A stretch of DNA of 64,000 bases. Source: JBLXBZ01 sp048265185 (GTDB taxonomy: Bacteria; Pseudomonadota; Alphaproteobacteria; Rhizobiales; Stappiaceae). How positions within the stretch are numbered: the first letter of the stretch is position 1; every line of letters starts with the position of its first letter. Location: positions 434,001-498,000 of the forward strand of contig JBLXBZ010000001.1 in assembly GCA_048265185.1 (NCBI GenBank), read 5' to 3'. Positions 42,772 through 52,131 of the stretch are shown here, in pieces. Both the position numbers and the translations under genes were made by a program. Under the pieces are notes generated by a model. That model ran no database searches, was not told the origin of the DNA, and saw nothing but the letters and a program-made list of their open reading frames with translations.

Positions 42772-43770
42772 TTATGCGGTCCCGCTTGAGTTCTTGCGTC
42801 TCGCCTCAAGGGCTTCGGCTTTTATTAGCAATTCCGATGCCACGGAGATCGCAATCGAAGCCGGGTATTTCGACTTTATGTCGCTCAGGCCAATCGGGCA
42901 GTTCAGACTGGACAGCCGGGCCTCAGGTAATCCCATGGTCTTCAGGTGCGTTTTCATACGCGTTCTTTTTGTCTGACTTCCGATAACGCCGATATATTCA
43001 AAACGATTTTCCTTTAAGGCTGTGAAAGCAATAAGATAGTCCATCGCATGACTGTGAGTCATGACAAGAATAAAAGCGTCATCTGGGGTGGAAGTTAAAA
43101 CTGTCGCAGGGTTATCGACCTGTAAGCATTTGAAGTTTGAAGGCGCATGCGCCGGAAAAGCAGTTTCACGACTATCTACCCAGGTCACGTCAAAAGGAAG
43201 CGGCGCCAAGACAAGCATGAGCGCGCGTCCCACGTGTCCTGCACCGAACAAGACAAGGTGATACTTGGGCGCGCCAAATATTTCAACCAATTGCTCGCCG
43301 TCAAACTGAACAGGAACCGCCGGGAGCGGAGTCACCTCTTCGCGAGGGCCAAGGCGGCCGCACTCGTTAATCCGGGCGAATGTCGCAAAACGCCCATTTT
43401 CCAACTCAGCGAAACGCTCCGCCTCCGCCAATCGTTCTCTGGTGACGATTTCAAACAGCAGGCGCGTCCGTCCGCCGCAGCATTGCCCAAGGTCAGGCCC
43501 TAATGCAAACGACCTGGATGTGAGTGAAGTCTCGCGTTGTGACCGCTCGTAATTCTTAGGATTCGGATTGCGCAATAAAGATACTGCGTGTTGAATAGCT
43601 TTATACTCCAGCGCGCCGCCGCCGATGGTTCCGGAGAAACTGGCGTCGTCGTGAACGATCATGCGCGCCCCAGCTTCACGCGGCGTCGATCCGGCTGTGT
43701 CGAGAACGCTAACCATGATGCAAACGTCTCTTTTGATCAGGGCGTCGCGCACAGCGCTCCAAACCATCAT
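42772..43770 (-). CDS. xdhC: Xanthine dehydrogenase accessory protein XdhC
   Basis: A 332-residue MoCo-handling chaperone. In characterised cases it binds molybdenum cofactor, helps its sulfuration and delivers it to XdhB. Visible features are STPREAGARMIVHDDASFSGTIGGGALE at the N-terminus (given here in parts: STPREAGARM and GTIGGGALE), a conserved GPDLGQCCGG with Cys pair, and a C-terminal Rossmann block with FGAGHVGRALM. ATG 43770 overlaps the xdhB stop (ATGA). It is the last gene of the xdh set before the importer genes. Confidence 0.94.
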   Translation of the reverse strand: MMVWSAVRDALIKRDVCIMVSVLDTAGSTPREAGARMIVHDDASFSGTIGGGALEYKAIQHAVSLLRNPNPKNYERSQRETSLTSRSFALGPDLGQCCGGRTRLLFEIVTRERLAEAERFAELENGRFATFARINECGRLGPREEVTPLPAVPVQFDGEQLVEIFGAPKYHLVLFGAGHVGRALMLVLAPLPFDVTWVDSRETAFPAHAPSNFKCLQVDNPATVLTSTPDDAFILVMTHSHAMDYLIAFTALKENRFEYIGVIGSQTKRTRMKTHLKTMGLPEARLSSLNCPIGLSDIKSKYPASIAISVASELLIKAEALEARRKNSSGTA

Positions 43771-46109
43771 CCGCGCCGCGCCTCACGCTTCATCACCTGC
43801 ACGGCTTTGAGAATAGCCTCCGGCGTCGCCGGCGCCTGTAGCGGCGGAACAAATCCAGGCGCAATACTAGACAACGCGTTGGAGATTGCGGAGAAAACGG
43901 AAATAGCCAACATGACCGGCGGCTCGCCCACTGCTTTTGAACGATAGACCGTATGCTCGGGATTGCCTGCGGAATTATACAACTCAACGCGGAAATCTTC
44001 AGGAATATCCGAGGCCGTGGGAATTTTATAAGTGGACGGCGCATGCGTGCGCAATTGTCCAGCCTCATCCCACACCAGTTCTTCCGTGGTTAGCCACCCC
44101 ATTCCTTGCACAAAGCCACCTTCGACCTGCCCCTTGTCGATAGCCGGGTTCAAGGATTTTCCCACATCTTGCAGAATATCAACCCGGTTAACCTGCATTT
44201 CGCCAGTAGTCGTGTCTATCGTAACTTCTGAACAGGCGGCGCCATAAGCGAAGTAGAAAAATGGCCGCCCCTGACTGGACTCCCGATCCCAAGTGATTTT
44301 GGGCGTGGCGTAGAAGCCGGTGTCAGATAACTGCACGCGCGCCAGATGGGCCATATTCGCTAATTCGCCCAAGGAGATCTTGTGATCGCCAATCTGAACT
44401 TTGTTCTCGCCAAAATGAATATGAGAAACATCGCACTGAAAATGTTCAGCCGCAAACGCCTCCAACCGCGCCCGAATTTTCTGCGCCGCGATCTGAGCCG
44501 CCATCCCGTTCAAATCGGTTCCTGAAGAAGCGGCGGTTGGCCCTGTATTTGGCACTTTAGCCGTATTGGTGGCCGTAATCTTCACTTGATCCATGGTCAC
44601 GCCAAAAACATCTGCGACAATCTGCGCGACCTTTTGAAAAAGCCCTTGCCCCATTTCCGTACCGCCGTGGTTCAGGTGTACTGAGCCATCCGTGTAGAGG
44701 TGAACCAATGCGCCCGCTTGATTGAGATGTTTTAGCGTGAAGGAAATGCCGAATTTCACCGGCGTCAGCGCAAGACCTTTTTTCAGCAAGTGGTTGGCGC
44801 GGTTGAACGCCGTGATTTCCTGACGTCGTTTTCGGTAATCGCTGGTGGTCTCCAGCTCATTCACCAGCGCATGCAAGGTGGCGTGTTCTTCGACCCGCAT
44901 GCCATAAGGCGTGGTGTCCCGTCCTTCCGAGTAGAAATTCAACTTCCGAATATCAAGAGGGTCTGCGTTCAGCGTGATCGCCAGCGTATCGATCATTCGT
45001 TCCGCCACCAGCATGCCTTGAGGGCCGCCAAAGCCGCGAAAGGCGGTGTTGGAGCAAGTGTCCGTGCGCAACCGGCGCGAATTCACGACGGCGTCGGGGA
45101 AAAAATAGCTTGAATCCGCGTGAAACATCGCACGGTCCACAACCCCGAGCGACAAGTCGGCGGAATAACCGCATCGCGCCAAAAGGTTCATTTCAACAGC
45201 GCGAATACGCCCCGTTTCGTCATAGCCCAAAGACCATTGCGCCTGAAATTCATGACGCTTTCCGGTCATGATCATGTCTTCGTCGCGATCAAGTCGAAGC
45301 TTGCAAGCCTGACCAGTGACATGGCTGGCGAGCGCCGCAAGGCAGGCCCACTGCGTCGCTTGGGATTCCTTCCCGCCAAAGGCTCCTCCCATGCGGCGCA
45401 CTTCTATGGTGACGGCGGCTGAGGGCAAGGCCAGCACTTTCGCCACCGCTTGCTGCACCTCGCTTGGATGCTGAGTGGACGAATGCACCAAGATGTCGCC
45501 GTCCTCGCCGGGAACGGCGAAAGCGGCCTGCCCTTCCAAATAAAAATGTTCCTGACCACCAATTTCCAATCGTCCCGATAGGGTCATTGGCGCGGTTGCA
45601 AGGCCTGTCTCAGGCGATCCTTTGCGAAACTGATAATCCGGCAGCACGGTGATATCGGCGTCAATCGCATCGCCAATGGAGATGATTGGCGTTTGCCGCT
45701 CAACTTCAAATTCCGCCAACAGCGCCGCCCGCCGCGCCTGATCGCGCGTTCGGGCGACAACGACGAAAACAACCTGACCAAAAAATAGAATTTCTCCATC
45801 CGCCAGCACGGGGTCATCACCCTGAGACGGAGAACAATCATTTTCTCCCGGAATGTCATGGCGCGTCAACACTGCAACGACGCCCGGCGCTGTTCGCACC
45901 TTGGTCAGGTTCATTCGCCTGATCTTGCCTCTTACGGCGCCGCGCGCCCAGCCGGGAGCCACGTGCAACGCGCCCACCGGCTCAGCAAGATCATCAATGT
46001 AAAGCGCGCCGCCGTTCACATGCTTCACCGCGCTGTCATGGGCTAGAGGTTTGTGAACCTGCGACGGCCGCGCCTCCTGAATATTGAGACGATCAGAACG
46101 TTCCGTCAT
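43767..46109 (-). CDS. xdhB: Xanthine dehydrogenase, molybdopterin-binding large subunit
   Basis: 780 residues. It carries the molybdenum centre that oxidises hypoxanthine and xanthine to urate. Family blocks are GGALYIDDLAEP, the GGQEHFYLEGQAAFA stretch, GGAFGGKESQ, FRGFGGPQGMLV, NHGGTEMGQGLFQKV, ASSGTDLNGMAAQ and the catalytic-Glu region AVGEPPVMLAIS near the C-terminus. ATG 46109 follows GGAGG and overlaps xdhA by 17 bases; the longer frame from 46253 carries an Arg-rich unmatched tail. The oxidation product feeds PuuD. Confidence 0.95.
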   Translation of the reverse strand: MTERSDRLNIQEARPSQVHKPLAHDSAVKHVNGGALYIDDLAEPVGALHVAPGWARGAVRGKIRRMNLTKVRTAPGVVAVLTRHDIPGENDCSPSQGDDPVLADGEILFFGQVVFVVVARTRDQARRAALLAEFEVERQTPIISIGDAIDADITVLPDYQFRKGSPETGLATAPMTLSGRLEIGGQEHFYLEGQAAFAVPGEDGDILVHSSTQHPSEVQQAVAKVLALPSAAVTIEVRRMGGAFGGKESQATQWACLAALASHVTGQACKLRLDRDEDMIMTGKRHEFQAQWSLGYDETGRIRAVEMNLLARCGYSADLSLGVVDRAMFHADSSYFFPDAVVNSRRLRTDTCSNTAFRGFGGPQGMLVAERMIDTLAITLNADPLDIRKLNFYSEGRDTTPYGMRVEEHATLHALVNELETTSDYRKRRQEITAFNRANHLLKKGLALTPVKFGISFTLKHLNQAGALVHLYTDGSVHLNHGGTEMGQGLFQKVAQIVADVFGVTMDQVKITATNTAKVPNTGPTAASSGTDLNGMAAQIAAQKIRARLEAFAAEHFQCDVSHIHFGENKVQIGDHKISLGELANMAHLARVQLSDTGFYATPKITWDRESSQGRPFFYFAYGAACSEVTIDTTTGEMQVNRVDILQDVGKSLNPAIDKGQVEGGFVQGMGWLTTEELVWDEAGQLRTHAPSTYKIPTASDIPEDFRVELYNSAGNPEHTVYRSKAVGEPPVMLAISVFSAISNALSSIAPGFVPPLQAPATPEAILKAVQVMKREARRG

Positions 46110-47631
46110 CGCCGCCTCCTTCGCCGGGGGCGTCGCCCTGCGCTTGAACGTCATTTTGAGTAACTTGCTCGACGACGTAGGATTGAAGACGCGTCCGACT
46201 TTTTGAAGCGCCGCTGGCCTCCATAAGCGCCTTCGCCAACAGCGCCCGCGCAATTTCTCTGCGATATCCGGCGGAGGCGCGCATATCCGATAAAGGCGCG
46301 AAATCCTCAGTGATTGCGCGCATAGCCGCTGACCAGCTCGTAGGGTCTTTAAGGCGAGCTCCGATAATGGCCGTTTCCGCTAGGACGGCGCGGCGTGGGG
46401 TGCTCGCCATTCCACCAAATGCGAAGCGCGCTTCAGTGATCGTGTCATTCATCACGGTAAGACGAAAGGCGCCCATAACCGATGATATATCTTGGTCAAA
46501 TCGCTTGGAAACCTTGAAGCAGCTGAAAATCTGGTTTGATTCCAGACGCGGCGTAAAAATTCCCGTGACGAACTCGCCGTTCATTCGATCTTGCACGCCG
46601 TAATCGATGAAAAAGTCTTCAAGCGGCATCGTGCGCGACTGTTCGCCCCGGCGCAGCTCCAACGTCGCTCCAAGGGCGATAAGCGCCGGCGGCGTATCGC
46701 CAATCGGCGATCCATTGGCGATATTCCCCCCAACGGTCCCCGACGCTCGAACCTGTTTGGATCCGATCCTGCGCCATAATAGACCAAGATCCGGATGCAC
46801 CCTATTCATCGCCGGCTCAAGGTCGGAATACGTCGCGCCGGCGCCAAACAGAACGCCTCCGGAGGTCTCTTCAATACGCTGGAGCTCCTTGACGCGTCCA
46901 AGCCATATAACTTGCGGCAAATCCTGCAACTTCTTGGTGATCCAGAGGCCAACATCCGTCGCGCCGGCTATGAGCGTCGCGTCAGGATGTTTCGCGTAAA
47001 GCGAGGCCAGCGTGTTAACGCTTGCGGGCGCGGCGAAAAAGCGCTCAGGCGAACCGATCAGGAGATCCTCTCCACTAGCCATGTCCTGTAATTCGGCTGC
47101 GAATTCGGCGCTATTGCGGGAAAATTCATCAGCCAACGGTCCGGCGCAAGCCGCGCTCGCGGCGTCGATGATTGGCCGATAGCCAGTGCACCGGCAAAGG
47201 TTTCCTGAAAGCCAGTCGGTGATGGTTCTGCGGCTCACCGGCTCGTCCCCGGCCTCATGATAAAGGGTGAACAGATTCATGACGATTCCGGGCGTGCAGA
47301 AGCCACACTGCGATCCATGGCTTTCGACCATAGCGCTTTGCACGGGATGCAAACGCCCATCTTGCTCCAGATTTTCAACGCTCACCAATTGCGCGCCGTC
47401 CACCATGCCAAGCAACTGGATGCAGGCGTTAACCGGACGATATATGATCCTGCCGTCCACAAGCCTGCCAAGCGCAACCGTGCAAGCGCCGCAGTCTCCT
47501 TCCGCGCAGCCTTCCTTGGTTCCGCTCATCCGGCGCTTGATACGCAGGTAATCCAGTAAGGTTTCGGTCGGTTTCACGTCTTTCAATGTGACGCGTTCGC
47601 CTGCATGGAGAAACTCGATGGCGCCGCGCAT
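46093..47631 (-). CDS. xdhA: Xanthine dehydrogenase small subunit (2Fe-2S and FAD)
   Basis: 512 residues. The N-terminal plant-type [2Fe-2S] site has CAEGDCGACTVAL; the second [2Fe-2S] site has GSQCGFCTPGIVMN and NLCRCTGYRPI. The following FAD-binding domain shows TLIAGATDVGLWITK and GTVGGNIANGSPIGDTPP. It transfers electrons from the Mo centre of XdhB to NAD+. GGGGGAG stands ahead of ATG 47631. It is 5 bases after uraH and overlaps xdhB, so the four genes form one unit. Confidence 0.95.
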   Translation of the reverse strand: MRGAIEFLHAGERVTLKDVKPTETLLDYLRIKRRMSGTKEGCAEGDCGACTVALGRLVDGRIIYRPVNACIQLLGMVDGAQLVSVENLEQDGRLHPVQSAMVESHGSQCGFCTPGIVMNLFTLYHEAGDEPVSRRTITDWLSGNLCRCTGYRPIIDAASAACAGPLADEFSRNSAEFAAELQDMASGEDLLIGSPERFFAAPASVNTLASLYAKHPDATLIAGATDVGLWITKKLQDLPQVIWLGRVKELQRIEETSGGVLFGAGATYSDLEPAMNRVHPDLGLLWRRIGSKQVRASGTVGGNIANGSPIGDTPPALIALGATLELRRGEQSRTMPLEDFFIDYGVQDRMNGEFVTGIFTPRLESNQIFSCFKVSKRFDQDISSVMGAFRLTVMNDTITEARFAFGGMASTPRRAVLAETAIIGARLKDPTSWSAAMRAITEDFAPLSDMRASAGYRREIARALLAKALMEASGASKSRTRLQSYVVEQVTQNDVQAQGDAPGEGGGDDGTF

Positions 47632-47636
47632 TGCAA

Positions 47637-48002
47637 TTAGCTCCCCCTGTAAGTCGAATAGCCGTAAGGAGAAAGAAGCAAGGGAACGTGGTAATGCCCC
47701 TTGGGGTCGCTAATTCCAAATCGAATTGGAATGACGTCAAGAAACGCGGGGTCAGACAAAGATATTCCCCGTTTTCGAAGATAGTCTCCCGCCGAAAATT
47801 CAAGTTCATAGATGGCGGGAATCAATTCCTTCCCTCCTTGCAAAAGAGGCTTGTCAACGCGGCCATCAGCGTTCGTGACGAATTTCCCAAGTAACGTTCC
47901 GGCTTGATTCTCCCCGACGTCAAGTCGCCGGAGAGCGATCAACAGACCCGCCGCCGGCGCGCCGCTGGCGGTGTCAAGAACATGCGTGGTCAAACGTCCC
48001 AT
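47637..48002 (-). CDS. uraH: 5-Hydroxyisourate hydrolase (transthyretin-like)
   Basis: 121 residues. It hydrolyses 5-hydroxyisourate, the product of PuuD, to OHCU. Hallmarks are LTTHVLDTASGAPA at the N-terminus, an internal PLLLSPYGYSTYRGS with the C-terminal YRGS signature, and Arg/His residues at the active site (VIPIRFGI, HYHVPLL). ATG 48002 (MGRLTTHVLD) is preferred, with GGAAG upstream; ATG 48017 is an alternative. Its stop lies 5 bases ahead of xdhA, so it heads the uraH-xdhABC-importer transcript, unlike the later uraD and puuD. Confidence 0.94.
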   Translation of the reverse strand: MGRLTTHVLDTASGAPAAGLLIALRRLDVGENQAGTLLGKFVTNADGRVDKPLLQGGKELIPAIYELEFSAGDYLRKRGISLSDPAFLDVIPIRFGISDPKGHYHVPLLLSPYGYSTYRGS

Positions 48003-48017
48003 TGATATATCTTCCAT

Positions 48018-48248
48018 CCAGCTAACATATTCCTCAATCTCCGCCAGCGCCGGATCGTTGGAACGGGCGGCGGGTCAATCGTATTGCTGGTGAGAGTGTA
48101 CCAAATAGATAGTCAAAAACAGAAGATTATTTCCATAGACGGCGATGAAAGACTGCTGAGAGTCTCACATCGCCATCCCGTTAGCGCCGTTGCAATAAAC
48201 GCGATAAGCGCGCGCGCTCAATGGAGCGGCTTTAAAGAAGATGTGAAA
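48018..48248 (-). promoter_or_regulatory. Gap ahead of uraH, likely promoter of the purine block
   Basis: A 231-base region upstream of uraH holds the probable promoter of the long leftward operon and the 3' end signals of the quinone oxidoreductase. The 60 bases just ahead of uraH stay open in the uraH frame (ending EIEEYVSWM) but carry no ATG, GTG or TTG start, so the extension is not coding as far as I can see. No strong dyad was found. Confidence 0.4.
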
Positions 48249-49223
48249 TTATACGGTCAGAACGCTGGCGCCGGTGGTTTTTCTTCCTTCCAGCTCTTTG
48301 TGCGCTTGAACGGCTTTCGCGAGCGGATAGTCTTGCCGCACTTGGATTTTCACTGCGCCGCTTTCAACAACGGCGAAAAGATCCGCGGCCGTGCTCACCA
48401 GAGATTCACGCTCCGCTATATAATTAAACAGCGTCGGGCGCGTTGCGAAAAGAGAGCCCTTCTGGCTGAGCATGGCAAGGTTAAACCCTTGGATAGAACC
48501 GGAGGACTGTCCGAACGAAACCCATAAGCCACGCGGTTTAAGGCAGTCGAAAGACGCCGGGTAGGTGTCTTTGCCGACAGAGTCGTATACGACGTCGCAT
48601 AAACGCCCTTCAGTGATTTCTCTCACCCGCTCCGCAAAATTCTCTTCACGGTAATTGATAACGTGTTCATAACCGTTTGCACGCGCGAGCGCCGCCTTCT
48701 CTTCCGACCCCACCGTACCGATAACGGTGGCGCCAAGATGCGCCGCCCATTGCCCCGCAATAAGCCCAACGCCTCCCGCCGCCGCATGAAACAGCAATAC
48801 GGTTTCCGGACCAACGTTAAAAGTTTGACGGAGCAAATATTGCGCCGTCATGCCTTTCAACATCATGGCCGCCGCTATTCTATCGTCAATTCCTTCCGGG
48901 ATTTTCACCAAACGCTCGGCCGCTATGCAGCGCTCCTGCGCATAAGCGCCCAGCGGCCCCGCGTAAGCGACTCTGTCTCCTTCGCCCACATGGCTCACGC
49001 CTTCGCCAACGCTGACCACGACGCCGGCGGCTTCGTTTCCCGGAATGAAAGGCGTTCCATTGGGAGCAGGATAAAGACCGGAACGGAAATAGGTGTCGAT
49101 ATAGTTCAAGCCGATAAAACTATGACGAATTCGCACCTCTCCCACGGCGGGAGAGCCAGGATCGAATTCCTCCCAACGCATGACTTCAGGCCCGCCTGTT
49201 TCATGAACGCGAATTGCTTTCAT
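48249..49223 (-). CDS. qor: NADPH:quinone oxidoreductase (zinc-independent MDR family)
   Basis: A 324-residue medium-chain dehydrogenase/reductase of the QOR type. It reduces quinones or other enone-type substrates with NADPH. Features are FIGLNYIDTYFRSGLYP, GNEAAGVVVSVGEGV, a Rossmann motif AAAGGVGLIAGQWA, and no structural-zinc cysteine cluster, which separates it from alcohol dehydrogenases. ATG 49223 has an excellent GGGGAGGTG site; the longer frame from 49370 is unmatched. It lies just downstream of a TerC-family gene and may share its transcript. Confidence 0.92.
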   Translation of the reverse strand: MKAIRVHETGGPEVMRWEEFDPGSPAVGEVRIRHSFIGLNYIDTYFRSGLYPAPNGTPFIPGNEAAGVVVSVGEGVSHVGEGDRVAYAGPLGAYAQERCIAAERLVKIPEGIDDRIAAAMMLKGMTAQYLLRQTFNVGPETVLLFHAAAGGVGLIAGQWAAHLGATVIGTVGSEEKAALARANGYEHVINYREENFAERVREITEGRLCDVVYDSVGKDTYPASFDCLKPRGLWVSFGQSSGSIQGFNLAMLSQKGSLFATRPTLFNYIAERESLVSTAADLFAVVESGAVKIQVRQDYPLAKAVQAHKELEGRKTTGASVLTV

Positions 49224-49257
49224 TTTTTCACCTCCCCTTTGCATAGATCTGAGAAAA

Positions 49258-49974
49258 TCAGCCGTTCTTCTTCCTATTTGCTTTCGCCAGAATATTGACG
49301 ACTTCCACGCCGGCGGAAAACGCCATGGCGAAATAAATATATGCGCGTGGGATGTGGAACCCGAAGCCATCCGCGATCAGGGCGACGCCAATCAGCATCA
49401 GAAATGACAAAGCCAACATTTTGGTGGTTGGGTGTTTATGAATGAAGTCGGCGATTGGTCCGGACGCGACATACATCACCGCCATGGCGATCACCACGGC
49501 CGCCACCATCACCTCCACATGCTGCGCCATACCTATGGCCGTAATGATTGAATCCACGGAAAACACCAGATCAATAACGATGATTTGCGCAATCACTTTG
49601 GCGAAACCAGTCGTCACTTTGCTTGCGGCGCTCTCCTCTTCACCCTCGATTCCTTTGTGAATTTCATGGGTGGCCTTCACCAACAAGAAAAGTCCGCCGG
49701 CGATCAGGATGATGTCGCGCCAGGAAACCGCATCCCCTAGAAAAGTGAAGACAGGCGTCGTCAGCCCGATCAGAAGCGTAAGCATAGACAACAGAATTAT
49801 GCGGAAAATCAGAGCGAGAGCCAGCCCGATCTGACGGGCCCGCTTGGCGACTTTCGCCGGCAGTCGCCCAACGATCACCGAGATGAATACGATATTGTCA
49901 ATACCGAGGACGATTTCCATCACAGTCAACGTGAGAAGACTGGCCCAAATTGCGGGGTCGGTGATCCATTGCAT
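49258..49974 (-). CDS. TerC-family integral membrane protein
   Basis: A 238-residue inner-membrane protein with about seven membrane segments. The family motif VMEIVLGIDNIVFISVIVGR (metal-ligand Glu/Asp cluster) and a later IVIDLVFSVDSIITA match TerC proteins, several of which export manganese or help metal loading of secreted proteins; the exact ion is unknown here. C-terminal EVVNILAKANRKKNG is also typical. ATG 49974 follows GGAG; an in-frame ATG at 50022 is an alternative but adds polar residues with no match. It is 34 bases ahead of qor on the same strand. Confidence 0.9.
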   Translation of the reverse strand: MQWITDPAIWASLLTLTVMEIVLGIDNIVFISVIVGRLPAKVAKRARQIGLALALIFRIILLSMLTLLIGLTTPVFTFLGDAVSWRDIILIAGGLFLLVKATHEIHKGIEGEEESAASKVTTGFAKVIAQIIVIDLVFSVDSIITAIGMAQHVEVMVAAVVIAMAVMYVASGPIADFIHKHPTTKMLALSFLMLIGVALIADGFGFHIPRAYIYFAMAFSAGVEVVNILAKANRKKNG

Positions 49975-50094
49975 ATTTTTTGCTCCAGAGAGAACTGCGT
50001 ATGACGTCTCTTGCAACGCCATTTAACAGAATGTCTCGGACGGAACATAGATCAGATGGACAATTTTCTATCGACCGCCGTTTAACATGAGCAT

Positions 50095-50832
50095 TTAACG
50101 CTTTCCCACTGCAACGCAATCAAGCAATTGCTGCACGGCGGACACCAGCAATAAATATATGCTCGACAAGGTCAAAACCCAAAAGCTCCACGGAGTGGTG
50201 GTCATTTCATTCATGGCAATTACAGCGGCGGCGGCAAGCCACGCCAACGTGACGCAAAGCGTCAAAGGACGCCACCGCGCCACGCGAACCGGGTGAACAA
50301 AGCGGATGGGCAAGAATGTCAGGATGCAAAGGAAAATCACGAAAACGATCGTGAAAATCATTGATGGCGAGAGCGCCATTAATCCGAACACCGCCATATT
50401 CCAGCCCGTGGGAAAGCCCTTGAACGAACCGTCGGCGTTTTTCATGCCATTGTCGGCGAAATACAAAGCCCCGCTGAAAACGATCAACGAACCGCAAATC
50501 CAGTTCCACGGCTCCGACAACATCCCGCTGGCCGCGAGCGCAAATGCGGGAAGGAACACATAGGTTGCGTAGTCAATTACAAAATCAAGCGCCGCGCCTG
50601 ACCAACGCGGCAGTTGGTTCGCAATATCAAAGCGCCGCGCCAAAGGCCCGTCGACGCCGTCAATAATCAAAGCGAGCCCAAGCCATGCGAACAAGCCGCC
50701 CCAATCGCCTCGCACGCCATACAAAAGAGCGATTAGCGCCACAGGCGCCCCGCTCGCAGTGAGAACGTGAATGAGAAAGAGAGGCGAGAAAAAGCCTTTC
50801 CGCATACTGTTATTTGGTTTGGAAACGCTCAC
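50095..50832 (-). CDS. pcs: Phosphatidylcholine synthase
   Basis: A 245-residue CDP-alcohol phosphatidyltransferase that makes phosphatidylcholine directly from CDP-diacylglycerol and choline. The diagnostic spacing DG-x2-AR-x12-G-x3-D-x3-D is present (DGPLAR ... SGAALDFVID), which differs from phosphatidylserine and phosphatidylglycerolphosphate synthases (x8 rather than x12). About seven to eight membrane segments follow. GTG 50832 is used because GGAGG stands nine bases ahead; ATG 50805 is an alternative. The Pcs route is common in host-associated alphaproteobacteria. Confidence 0.93.
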   Translation of the reverse strand: MSVSKPNNSMRKGFFSPLFLIHVLTASGAPVALIALLYGVRGDWGGLFAWLGLALIIDGVDGPLARRFDIANQLPRWSGAALDFVIDYATYVFLPAFALAASGMLSEPWNWICGSLIVFSGALYFADNGMKNADGSFKGFPTGWNMAVFGLMALSPSMIFTIVFVIFLCILTFLPIRFVHPVRVARWRPLTLCVTLAWLAAAAVIAMNEMTTTPWSFWVLTLSSIYLLLVSAVQQLLDCVAVGKR

Positions 50833-51007
50833 TCGCGTCGGCCTCCACTATCAACATGAACGTCTTTGACCCGGCGTACTGCTCACGCATTGACCGCAGC
50901 CACTCTTCATTCATCCATATTGTTCGTTCGCCAGACAAACAAGCCCCCCTTTCACCTTTGCCGTCATGTTGGGGCTCAGAGGAGAAGAAAAATCAGCCAG
51001 CCTTAGC

Positions 51008-51952
51008 TTATCCCCCCAAGTATAGTTTTCCTAAAGGCCCAAACAACAACATAATCACGCCCCATGTGGTCAGCACGACGCCAACGACCATAGGAACAAG
51101 GCGGTTGAAAGTGAGTTTCTCAATTGCCATGAGCGCCCCCAGCAAAGCGATCCAGAGCACGTTCATAACGCCAACCGCAAACATCACGCTCATCAGAGCC
51201 CAGCAACAGCCGAAACACAACACGCCCTGATCGAAACCTAATCTCAGGGCGTCGCGCTTTCTTTCCGGCCATTCGCCGATGAAGCGCGCGGAGGATGTGC
51301 GGCAGCGCTCAAGACATGCTTCTTTCATTGGAGTGAATTGATAAAGGCCCGCGGCGATCAGCGTAGATCCGGCGAATCCCAAGGACGCGGGCGCCATCAT
51401 GGGCGACAGCAGCTTCAAAGCGCTCATGCCCCATTGCGCCAGACTCGCGACCAACGCATATCCGGTCCAGACGCATAGATATCCAAGCGCTATAAAGCTG
51501 GTGAATTTTACGAGAGCCACGGGCGACAGCCGCCTCTCCGTAGCTTTGACGAACCGCCACAACATAGGAGCGGCGGTTGGCAACATCATCGCCAGCGCCA
51601 TCATGAACCACATGATGAACACGAGAGAAAAACCGCTGACGCCCCAGCTTGTTGGCGAAGGCATGCCAAAGGTTGTCGTCCCCTCGGGAAGGCATAGCGC
51701 GGTGATGGCTGCGCGAACGTCCGCTGGCAAACCCGCAAGACCATTGAAATAATTTAGCGCCCCCATACCCGGACCTAATTCAGCGGCGTCCATGATCGGA
51801 ACCATGTCGACCAACATCAATCCAAGGTAACTCCATCCAAGCAACGTCGTCACGCCGATTGCGCCTACCACGAGAATTCGCGACGTGGTTAAGCTTCGTT
51901 CAAACGCTTCAAGCTCCATTTCTGGAGACGCTTTTGTATAATTTGCTTGCAT
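51008..51952 (-). CDS. DUF2182 integral membrane protein
   Basis: 314 residues, about seven membrane segments. The DUF2182 pattern is clear: VFIMWFMMALAMMLPTAAPM (family MW.vM..AMM.P.a.P), YQFTPMKEACLERCRT with two Cys, and RLGFDQGVLCFGCCWALM with a Cys-Cys-containing segment. These Met/Cys/His-rich motifs suggest metal (possibly copper) binding in the membrane, but the biological role is not known to me. It diverges from a UbiH-like gene and is in the same direction as pcs; the 175-base gap suggests separate transcripts. Confidence 0.85.
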   Translation of the reverse strand: MQANYTKASPEMELEAFERSLTTSRILVVGAIGVTTLLGWSYLGLMLVDMVPIMDAAELGPGMGALNYFNGLAGLPADVRAAITALCLPEGTTTFGMPSPTSWGVSGFSLVFIMWFMMALAMMLPTAAPMLWRFVKATERRLSPVALVKFTSFIALGYLCVWTGYALVASLAQWGMSALKLLSPMMAPASLGFAGSTLIAAGLYQFTPMKEACLERCRTSSARFIGEWPERKRDALRLGFDQGVLCFGCCWALMSVMFAVGVMNVLWIALLGALMAIEKLTFNRLVPMVVGVVLTTWGVIMLLFGPLGKLYLGG

Positions 51953-52131
51953 ATTCCGCTCGAAGATCAAAAAGTCGTTCCTGATTTTCAGAGCAACCTA
52001 GCAGTAAATCCGCCACATGACAGAAAAGCATCGCCCGATGCGACTATTCGCGCATGCGCTCCTCTTCCCTTTGAACTTTGACGCCTAGATGTTAGCAATG
52101 ACTTCTCTCGTTCATAGACTGGTTTGATAAA

